Shown: piece after piece, positions 56,213-64,000 of the stretch
Layout: each line of letters begins with the position of its first letter
How positions within the stretch are numbered: position 1 is the first letter of the stretch
NCBI RefSeq assembly: GCF_026625125.1
Contig: NZ_CP113097.1
Coordinates: 4,698,001 to 4,762,000 of the forward strand
Direction: 5' to 3'
Source of the DNA: Pseudomonas putida
Lineage (GTDB): Bacteria; Pseudomonadota; Gammaproteobacteria; Pseudomonadales; Pseudomonadaceae
Length of the DNA stretch: 64,000 nucleotides
Notes under the pieces: model-generated
What the model was told of the DNA's origin: nothing
The model's input: the letters and a program-made list of their open reading frames with translations, nothing else
Database searches by the model: none
Translations under genes and position numbers: made by a program

Positions 56213-57223
56213 ATGGCGTTCAACATTCACAACCGCAACCTGCTCAGCCTCGAACACCACACCACCCGCGAGCTGAAGTACCTGCTGGACCTGTCCCGCG
56301 ACCTCAAGCGTGCCAAGTACACCGGGACCGAGCAGCAGCACCTGAAGGGCAACAACATCGCCCTGATCTTCGAGAAAACCTCGACCCGCACCCGCTGCGC
56401 CTTCGAAGTGGCCGCTTATGACCAAGGTGCCAACGTCACCTACATCGATCCCAACTCTTCGCAGATCGGCCACAAAGAAAGCATGAAGGACACCGCCCGG
56501 GTACTGGGGCGCATGTACGATGCCATCGAGTATCGCGGCTTCAAGCAGGAAATCGTCGAAGAGCTGGCCAAGTTCGCTGGGGTGCCGGTGTTCAATGGCC
56601 TGACCGACGAGTACCACCCGACCCAGATGATCGCCGATGTGCTGACCATGCGTGAGCACAGCGACAAGCCGCTGCACGACATCAGCTATGCCTACCTGGG
56701 CGACGCCCGCAACAACATGGGCAACTCGCTGCTGCTGATCGGCGCCAAGCTCGGTATGGACGTGCGTATCGCTGCGCCAAAAGCGCTGTGGCCTCATGAC
56801 GACCTGGTCGAGCGCTGCAAGAAATACGCGGAGGAAAGCGGTGCACGCATCACCCTGACCGAGGACCCGAAAGCCGCGGTCAAAGGTGTGGACTTCGTGC
56901 ACACCGACGTCTGGGTGTCGATGGGTGAGCCGATCGAAGCCTGGGGCGAGCGCATCAAGCAGCTCAAACCCTATCAGGTGAACACGGAACTGATGAAATC
57001 CACCGGCAATCCGCGGACCAAGTTCATGCACTGCCTGCCGGCCTTCCACAATTCCGAGACCAAGGTCGGCAAGCAGATCGCCGAACAGTACCCGGACCTG
57101 GCCAATGGCATCGAAGTGACCGACGACGTGTTCGAGTCGCCCGCCTGCATCGCTTTCGAACAGGCGGAAAACCGCATGCACACGATCAAGGCGATCCTGG
57201 TGTCGACCCTGGCTGATCTTTAA
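56213..57223 (+). CDS. arcB: Catabolic ornithine carbamoyltransferase
   Basis: A 336-residue transcarbamylase with carbamoyl-phosphate loop [23 protein letters not shown], and the ornithine-side Cys in MHCLPAFHN. The length and first residues ([20 protein letters not shown]) match the catabolic ArcB that phosphorolyses citrulline to ornithine and carbamoyl phosphate. Third gene of the operon. Confidence 0.97.
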   Translation: MAFNIHNRNLLSLEHHTTRELKYLLDLSRDLKRAKYTGTEQQHLKGNNIALIFEKTSTRTRCAFEVAAYDQGANVTYIDPNSSQIGHKESMKDTARVLGRMYDAIEYRGFKQEIVEELAKFAGVPVFNGLTDEYHPTQMIADVLTMREHSDKPLHDISYAYLGDARNNMGNSLLLIGAKLGMDVRIAAPKALWPHDDLVERCKKYAEESGARITLTEDPKAAVKGVDFVHTDVWVSMGEPIEAWGERIKQLKPYQVNTELMKSTGNPRTKFMHCLPAFHNSETKVGKQIAEQYPDLANGIEVTDDVFESPACIAFEQAENRMHTIKAILVSTLADL

Positions 57224-57233
57224 ACGCTGAATA

Positions 57234-57324
57234 GCTGCAAGCCTCAAGCTCCAAGTTACAAGAACAGCGGCACATGACTGCAGCCCGCCTCATCTTGAGC
57301 TTGTAGCTTGGCGCTTGAAGCTGC
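57234..57324. repeat. Inverted repeat in the arcB-arcC spacer
   Basis: GCTGCAAGCCTCAAGCTCCA (57235-57254) and TTGAGCTTGTAGCTTGGCGC (57295-57314) form an inverted array of the same AGCTNCAAGC family seen in the guaB-guaA spacer. It can fold in the arc mRNA. Confidence 0.65.
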
Positions 57325-57342
57325 CCACACAAGGACATTCCC

Positions 57343-58272
57343 ATGCGTATCGTTGTAGCATTGGGCGGCAACGCCCTGCTGCGTCGCGGCGAGCCCATGA
57401 CCGCTGACAACCAGCGCGCCAATATCCGCACCGCCACCGAGCAGATCGCCAAGATTCACCCTGGCAACGAGCTGGTCATCGCCCACGGTAACGGTCCCCA
57501 GGTTGGCTTGCTGTCATTGCAGGCCCTGTCGTACAAACCTGATGAAGCCTACCCGCTGGACGTGCTTGGCGCCGAAACCGAAGGCATGATCGGCTACATG
57601 ATCGAACAGGAGCTGGGTAACCTGCTGGCGTTCGAAGTGCCGTTCGCCACCCTGCTGACCCAAGTCGAAGTCGATGCCAACGATCCGGCCTTCAAGGACC
57701 CTACCAAGTTCATCGGCCCGGTCTACAGCAAGGAAGAAGCCGAACGCCTGGCCAAGGAAAAAGGCTGGGTAGTCAAGGCCGACGGCGACAAGTACCGCCG
57801 CGTGGTGGCCAGCCCCAAACCCAAGCGCATCTTCGAGATCCGCCCGATCAAGTGGCTGCTGGAAAAAAACAGCATCGTGATCTGCGCCGGCGGTGGCGGC
57901 ATCCCCACCATGTACGATGAAAACCGCAAGCTCAAAGGCATCGAAGCGGTCATCGACAAGGACCTGTGCTCGGCGCTGCTGGCCGAGCAACTGGAAGCCG
58001 ACCTGCTGATAATCGCCACTGACGTCGATGCGGCTTACATCGACTGGGGCAAGCCCACGCAAAAAGCCATTGCCCAGGCCCACCCCGACGAACTCGAACG
58101 CCTGGGCTTCGCCGCCGGCTCCATGGGGCCGAAGGTGCAGGCCGCCAGCGATTTCGCCCGCGCCACCGGCAAGGTCGCGGTGATCAGCTCGCTGGAGAAT
58201 ATCGAGGATATCGTCAAGGGCACCGCCGGCACCCGTGTTTCAACCGCCAAGCCAGGCATCAGCTACCGTTGA
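57343..58272 (+). CDS. arcC: Carbamate kinase
   Basis: A 309-residue amino-acid-kinase-fold enzyme forming ATP from carbamoyl phosphate and ADP. Motifs: [27 protein letters not shown] and [13 protein letters not shown]. Last catalytic gene of arcDABC; it is followed 56 bases later by a small DUF5064 gene. Confidence 0.97.
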   Translation: MRIVVALGGNALLRRGEPMTADNQRANIRTATEQIAKIHPGNELVIAHGNGPQVGLLSLQALSYKPDEAYPLDVLGAETEGMIGYMIEQELGNLLAFEVPFATLLTQVEVDANDPAFKDPTKFIGPVYSKEEAERLAKEKGWVVKADGDKYRRVVASPKPKRIFEIRPIKWLLEKNSIVICAGGGGIPTMYDENRKLKGIEAVIDKDLCSALLAEQLEADLLIIATDVDAAYIDWGKPTQKAIAQAHPDELERLGFAAGSMGPKVQAASDFARATGKVAVISSLENIEDIVKGTAGTRVSTAKPGISYR

Positions 58273-58328
58273 CTGCAGTAGGCGGGCGCCGGCCGCCCGC
58301 CATTTTCGACCCTTCGGAGGATTCCGCC

Positions 58329-58697
58329 ATGGCCCAGTTCGAACCTGGTCACGTGCATATCGAGCGCACTGCGCTGAATACCAATGACCACAGCTACGAC
58401 CTCAACATCGAGTACGAAGCGACCCAGGATCCCAAGGAAGGCCGAGGTGTGCAGTTTCGCCTGCATGGAAGCATCGAGGGCAAACCGGTGGATGAAACGT
58501 TCTTCCTGGCCAAAGACCAGGTCTTGCCGAGCTTTTTGATGGTGCTCAGCCGCAAGGCGCAGAATCACCTCACACCACCCAAGAAATTTGAAACGCTCAG
58601 TTCACCGCACAAGATCTACGACCAGATGTTCGAGGACATCCGCGCCAAACTGGATGTGAAGTCCGGCGATCCGATCAAGCCTGAACATTTAGAGTGA
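58329..58697 (+). CDS. DUF5064 family protein, downstream of arcC
   Basis: A 122-residue soluble protein (MAQFEPGHVHIERTALNTND...). It fits a small Pseudomonas-restricted family (DUF5064) of unknown function. A GGAGG ribosome-binding site precedes the ATG at 58329. Position after arcC suggests co-transcription with the arginine deiminase operon, hinting at a stress or low-oxygen role, but no motif supports a specific activity. Confidence 0.8.
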   Translation: MAQFEPGHVHIERTALNTNDHSYDLNIEYEATQDPKEGRGVQFRLHGSIEGKPVDETFFLAKDQVLPSFLMVLSRKAQNHLTPPKKFETLSSPHKIYDQMFEDIRAKLDVKSGDPIKPEHLE

Positions 58698-58699
58698 AG

Positions 58700-58790
58700 C
58701 CAATCGCCGGCAAGCCGGCCCCCACAGGCACCCCGCCGAGCCTCAGGCAAGCGGGGTATCTGTGAGAGCCGGCGTGCCGGCGATTGGGTT
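58700..58790. repeat. REP pair downstream of the arc operon
   Basis: Units CAATCGCCGGCAAGCCGGCC (58701-58720) and GAGCCGGCGTGCCGGCGATT (58766-58785) in inverted order between the DUF5064 gene and the TyrR-like gene. Confidence 0.85.
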
Positions 58791-58846
58791 CAACCCTGCT
58801 CCCAAGGCATACTACCGCCCTCCCCGGCCATGACCCCCGCCTCCCC

Positions 58847-60355
<1,509 letters not shown>

Positions 60356-60507
60356 AGGGTTCGCCACCCGCCCCTGTATTTTCGGCGTAAATTCCGAGTG
60401 TTTATCAGGTTTTTCCTACCCGCATAACGCAGGCACTGCACCTACACTCGCTCCCCTCAGGCGCACCAAGGACTGTTCGCCGCTAAACAGAGCAGAGAGT
60501 ACCTTGC

Positions 60508-61713
60508 ATGCTTGCACTCGATTTCTACGGCACACTGGCGGCCGCTTCGCTGGTGCTCCTACTGGGGCGCGTCCTGGTAAAACGCGTCGGTTTTCTGCGC
60601 ACTTACAATATTCCCGAACCGGTAGCCGGCGGTTTGCTGGTTGCCCTGCTGCTTCTGGGCCTGCGCGCCATGGACATCCAAGTGCAGTTCGATACGTCCT
60701 TGCAAACGCCCTTGATGCTGGCATTTTTTTCCACCATCGGTTTGAGTGCCGACATCGCCAGCCTGAAAAAAGGCGGGCGAATTGTCGGTGTCTTTCTGAT
60801 GGCGGTCACCGGGCTGCTGGTGGTGCAGAATGCCCTGGGCATTGGCCTGGCCAAGGCGCTGGGGCTCGACCCGCTGATGGGTTTGCTGTCCGGTTCGATT
60901 TCCCTGTCGGGCGGCCACGGCACGGGCGCTGCCTGGGGCGCCACCTTCAGCGAGAAATACGGCCTGGTTTCCGCCACCGAGCTGGCACTGGCCGCTGCCA
61001 CGTTTGGCCTGGTGCTGGGTGGGCTGATTGGCGGGCCTGTCGCCCGCCTGCTCATCAGCCGTGTGCAGACACCGGAGTTGGAACAGGAAATACCCCGTGC
61101 ACCCAAGGGTTTCGAGCAACCGAACCAAGAACGCTTGATCACGCCATTTTCAATGATCGAAACCCTTACGCTGATCGCCGTCAGCTTGATGGCGGGCACC
61201 CTGTTGAACAAGCAGCTGCATGAGACCGCATTCGAATTACCGACATTCGTATGTGTCTTGTTCGTCGGTGTCATGCTGCGCAATGGGCTTTCAGCATTCG
61301 GCCGCTATCAGGTCTTCGAGCGCGAAGTATCGGTACTGGGCAATGTCAGCTTGTCGCTGTTCCTGGCGATCGCGCTGATGTCGCTGAAACTCTGGGATCT
61401 GGCGGCACTGGCTTTGCCATTCTTCGCGCTGCTGGCAGCGCAGACCTTGCTCATGGCGCTTTTTGCCATATCCGTGACATTCCGGATCATGGGCAGCAAC
61501 TACGATGCAGCCGTACTGGCGGCAGGACATTGCGGTTTCGGGCTGGGCGCAACGCCAACGGCCATTGCCAACATGCAAGCGGTCACGCAACGCTTCGGGC
61601 CTTCGCAAATTGCCTTCCTGGTGGTGCCGATGGTCGGGGCGTTCTTTATCGACATCATCAATGTGGTGGTGATCAAGCTGTACCTGGCGCTGCCGTTTTT
61701 TGGCGCAAGCTGA
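60508..61713 (+). CDS. gltS: Sodium/glutamate symporter
   Basis: A 401-residue ESS-family transporter with about 10-12 hydrophobic segments and the duplicated Gly-rich re-entrant motifs GSISLSGGHGTGAAWG and AGHCGFGLGATPTAIANM. It imports glutamate with Na+. It starts 152 bases after the TyrR-like gene. No convincing sigma-54 promoter was found in the gap. Confidence 0.95.
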   Translation: MLALDFYGTLAAASLVLLLGRVLVKRVGFLRTYNIPEPVAGGLLVALLLLGLRAMDIQVQFDTSLQTPLMLAFFSTIGLSADIASLKKGGRIVGVFLMAVTGLLVVQNALGIGLAKALGLDPLMGLLSGSISLSGGHGTGAAWGATFSEKYGLVSATELALAAATFGLVLGGLIGGPVARLLISRVQTPELEQEIPRAPKGFEQPNQERLITPFSMIETLTLIAVSLMAGTLLNKQLHETAFELPTFVCVLFVGVMLRNGLSAFGRYQVFEREVSVLGNVSLSLFLAIALMSLKLWDLAALALPFFALLAAQTLLMALFAISVTFRIMGSNYDAAVLAAGHCGFGLGATPTAIANMQAVTQRFGPSQIAFLVVPMVGAFFIDIINVVVIKLYLALPFFGAS

Positions 61714-61803
61714 TAACGCTAGGTCACGATGCTTACGTCGAAAGTAGAAATACTATGAGTCGGAATCTCCCGGCCTGAGGCGACCGGGAATTCCTTGCTG
61801 CAA

Positions 61804-62070
61804 TTATGAATGTTTGAAGCCCGGCAAACCTTGCTCAGCTCGCCACCTCTTCACTTCATCGACCACACTTTGAGGGGAATCTTTAATGCCTACTTTTGAA
61901 GGGTAAAAAATCAGATCAGAACCCAATGGGTGCTCAGACAGCCGCTCAAATTTCATCATACCGTCTGTGTGTTTTCGATCCGTGGGGTAAAGAACCGGAT
62001 CTCCATGGTAGATCCCATAAACAAGCCGGAAAAATGCTTCTTCCGTGTAATCAGATATTGTCTCTTTCAT
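61804..62070 (-). CDS. Colicin/pyocin DNase immunity protein
   Basis: An 88-residue acidic protein of the Im2/Im9 family: ISDYTEEAFFRLV at the N terminus, LSEHPLGSDLIFYPS in the helix II-III region that binds the nuclease, and WRAEQGLPGFKHS at the C terminus. It binds and neutralises the DNase encoded upstream. Its start overlaps the toxin stop by four bases, giving coupled translation. Confidence 0.95.
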   Translation of the reverse strand: MKETISDYTEEAFFRLVYGIYHGDPVLYPTDRKHTDGMMKFERLSEHPLGSDLIFYPSKVGIKDSPQSVVDEVKRWRAEQGLPGFKHS

Positions 62071-63992
62071 AGCTCTTTTTTCTCCACATGTGCTTCAATG
62101 TGAAACTTTGGCGACAGGATAGTCATGTTCTCCACATCATAAACCGCGCCCCCATCAACAATTCGCTTTATGTGATGGATCTCAAATTTCCACCGTTGCC
62201 CTACCCGCTCATTTTTCCGTACAGGAGGTGCCAAACCACGACGCATAATCAAGAGTTCACCTAAATCAAACTGCCCCTCAAACAACGGGCTGCGCCCAAT
62301 CAGCTGCCATAGCCGCCTGCGAAATGCACCGAAACTGCTGAATTTCTTCCCTCGCAGTTTACTGGCTATCTGAGCAGGAATCGGAGCCCCCTCTCGATTC
62401 CCTTCATACAGAAATTGACCCTGTATCAGCCGCCCTTTACCTGTCACCACCCCTGGCATGTTCCGGGGGCTTTTGAACATCACATAGAGCGGCGGCAACC
62501 CGGAGTCGGCCGGGAAGATGATGACATAGTCATCGAACCCAATATCTGGCAGGTCAGGATAGATGTCGAGCCGGCCTTCAAGCGGCTCCAGCATCGGCCC
62601 AACCAGCGCCGTTATGGGAGGCGGTAGGGCCGGCAAGGCTGTGGAACTGTCAGTCGGCTCGACTGCAGGCGTCCAAACCAGCGTTCTGGGTGGCACGTCA
62701 TCAGTGGTGACGATGTACTGACCGTTTTGCGCGTCGTACTGCGCCGCCAGGACCGGTACGGCGCAAGAGATGACGGCGCCATCAGTACGGGCGGCGAACA
62801 GTTCGGTTGGCCCGATCTGCTCGCGCTTGTCGCCCATCCGTATCGGCAGGTCGACCGCACCTCGCTCGATGGCCGCAGCCTGAGCAGCAGCATCGAGTTC
62901 GACCGTGAGGTCAGTCAGCGGCGCGCTCAGAACGTAGTTGTGTTGCAACTCCCCATTGCCCAGCTTGGGGGAATACAGCAACGCAAAAGTCCCCACCAGG
63001 AACGGCCCCACCACCGCTTCGATCGATGCAGCGCCCAGCGATGCAACTGCAGCGCGTATCGCTGTGCCCAGCGTCAAACCGGCGTCAAGCACTGGCGCGG
63101 CGCCTCGGGCCATGACGACCGCCGGATTTACCGCAAGCCCAGTGAGCAGGACTTCGTAAGTGTTGGCCTCACGAATGGCCTTCTCTGCCAACGTCCGCTC
63201 GACCGCTGCCTTGGCAGCGACCTCACGCGCTCTGGCTTGTGCTTCAGCAATGGCGCGTACCCGCGCCAAAGCCTCTTCATGGTCTCTCTTCAGCGCCTCT
63301 TCATGGGCTCGGGCCATCGCTTCGGTATGGGCCTGTCGCTGAGCTTCGGCTTGCACTTCAGCGTTCGCAACAGCCTGTTCTAACGTCGCGATCTGAGCGT
63401 GAAGTATTTGAATTTCTGCTTCACGTAGCTGAACGGTATAGGCCGCCTTGTACGCGTTTTTCAATGCTTGTTTCAGCGCTGGGGGCCCTAAGCGCGACTG
63501 TTGGATAAGTCGATGCGTCGCCATTGCGTAGTCGACGGGGCTTTTGCCGAAAGGACTGGAACCGAAATAACTGTTGGCTGCGACGCGTTGCGCATTTAAG
63601 TCATTGACCTTCCTTTCAATAAGCACGTGACGTGCGGCAATGTCACCTCTCAGCGCATCAATAGGGGATGAAGGGTGCCCTCCCAACGTCTGGCGAATCG
63701 TCCGTGCATCGGAATCGATGTGCTGAGCGGCCACGGACAAATTTACCAGGTATTCATTTCTGGCATCACCATCGGCGCCCTTCATTGCATAAGGCGCTTT
63801 GTGATAGAACTCAATTTTCTGCCGCCCATCCTTACTGCGTACATCCAGCCCTCTGAACCAATCTTCTTGGTGACCCTTAACGAACGGCGGCAATGGCCCT
63901 GAGTGCCCAGGCGGTATTACAGAACCGCCCACCGGAGGCTTTCCCCCTATAAACGTATAATCCAACTCAATTTGCCTGCGCTTTCTCGACAT
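62067..63992 (-). CDS. S-type pyocin/colicin-like HNH DNase bacteriocin
   Basis: A 641-residue toxin. After a Pro/Gly-rich N terminus there is a long Ala/Glu/Arg coiled coil (about residues 200-275), a pyocin S translocation-type region, and a C-terminal HNH nuclease (GVVTGKGRLIQGQF, then SFGAFRRRLW). The metal-dependent motif is visible: H606-H607, N622, H631 and H635, as in colicins E2/E7/E9. It degrades the DNA of related bacteria. The ATG at 63992 has AAGGA just upstream, so the gene is probably complete, with promoter and any P-box beyond the window. It is followed by the immunity gene. Confidence 0.93.
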   Translation of the reverse strand: MSRKRRQIELDYTFIGGKPPVGGSVIPPGHSGPLPPFVKGHQEDWFRGLDVRSKDGRQKIEFYHKAPYAMKGADGDARNEYLVNLSVAAQHIDSDARTIRQTLGGHPSSPIDALRGDIAARHVLIERKVNDLNAQRVAANSYFGSSPFGKSPVDYAMATHRLIQQSRLGPPALKQALKNAYKAAYTVQLREAEIQILHAQIATLEQAVANAEVQAEAQRQAHTEAMARAHEEALKRDHEEALARVRAIAEAQARAREVAAKAAVERTLAEKAIREANTYEVLLTGLAVNPAVVMARGAAPVLDAGLTLGTAIRAAVASLGAASIEAVVGPFLVGTFALLYSPKLGNGELQHNYVLSAPLTDLTVELDAAAQAAAIERGAVDLPIRMGDKREQIGPTELFAARTDGAVISCAVPVLAAQYDAQNGQYIVTTDDVPPRTLVWTPAVEPTDSSTALPALPPPITALVGPMLEPLEGRLDIYPDLPDIGFDDYVIIFPADSGLPPLYVMFKSPRNMPGVVTGKGRLIQGQFLYEGNREGAPIPAQIASKLRGKKFSSFGAFRRRLWQLIGRSPLFEGQFDLGELLIMRRGLAPPVRKNERVGQRWKFEIHHIKRIVDGGAVYDVENMTILSPKFHIEAHVEKKEL

Positions 63993-64000
63993 GCATCCTT

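Noticed and set aside
60356..60507. Sigma-54 promoter or TyrR box before gltS
   Set aside because: Only partial matches (GGCAC without a correctly spaced TTGC; TAAA/TTTA halves nine bases apart instead of six).
61714..61803. Terminator with arms TCCCGG/CCGGGA after the immunity gene
   Set aside because: The stem is six pairs with a ten-base loop and no U-tail, too weak to call.

Overview
The window looks like a chromosomal segment of a member of the Pseudomonas putida group. The gene order (T2SS pseudopilin, tatABC, purL, mltF, tadA, multicopper oxidase, guaA/guaB, xseA, leuA, eda/pgl/zwf/hexR, glucose uptake and Entner-Doudoroff genes, a heme-uptake locus, arcDABC, a TyrR-type regulator, gltS) is the order I remember for the P. 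putida core genome. High G+C, REP elements carrying GCCGGCAAGCCGGC-type cores, and HexR-type TTGT-N7/8-ACAA operators fit the same group. The identification rests on recall and inspection; no database search was run.

Layout. 1-129: start of a GspK-like pseudopilin. 275-1544: tatABC. 1641-3761: Het-C domain protein. 3774-7988: a YqfO-like protein and purL. 8285-17265: mltF, tadA, a Tat-exported multicopper oxidase, guaA, guaB, a zinc-ribbon protein and xseA. 17269-20247: a LytM/M23 protein and leuA, which is preceded by a leucine-rich leader peptide. 20294-27357: an A+T-rich accessory island. 27547-45884: central glucose metabolism (eda, pgl, zwf, hexR, mutarotase, oprB, gtsABCD, AGE-family isomerase, gtrS/gltR, glk, edd, gap). 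46049-51119: sigma/anti-sigma/TonB receptor/heme oxygenase. 51174-58697: YbaN-like protein, two ArcD antiporters, arcABC and a DUF5064 protein. 58847-61713: TyrR-like regulator and gltS. 61804-63992: an HNH DNase bacteriocin and its immunity protein.

The main discovery is the island between leuA and eda. It encodes a PEP mutase (EDK-x5-NS signature), a PHP-superfamily protein matching PsfC, an HppE/Psf4-type epoxidase with its iron-binding His-x3-Glu...His triad, a beta-hydroxyacid dehydrogenase (Psf3 type) and a DRE-TIM condensing enzyme (Psf2/FrbC type). These are all the dedicated enzymes of the pseudomonad-type fosfomycin route: PEP to phosphonopyruvate, to 2-phosphonomethylmalate, to 3-oxo-4-phosphonobutanoate, then decarboxylation to 2-oxopropylphosphonate, to (S)-2-hydroxypropylphosphonate, to fosfomycin. 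The cluster also carries a second HppE-like cupin with a full metal triad, a PhnZ-like HD-domain diiron oxygenase and a divergent MFS exporter. No fosfomycin kinase or FosA/FosB-type resistance gene is present inside it. The product may therefore be fosfomycin or a further oxidised or modified relative.

The island sits exactly between leuA and eda and carries its own footprint. Just after its last gene there is a diverged copy of the final 13 codons and stop of leuA, followed by a second copy of the leuA terminator. This indicates acquisition at, or together with, a foreign leuA 3' end. No integrase or transposase gene is visible.

The glucose region is a coherent regulon. HexR operator candidates lie in the zwf/hexR and edd/gap intergenic regions, Crc/Hfq-type AAnAAnAA motifs lie next to the oprB and gtsA start codons, and a Fur-box palindrome precedes the heme sigma factor.
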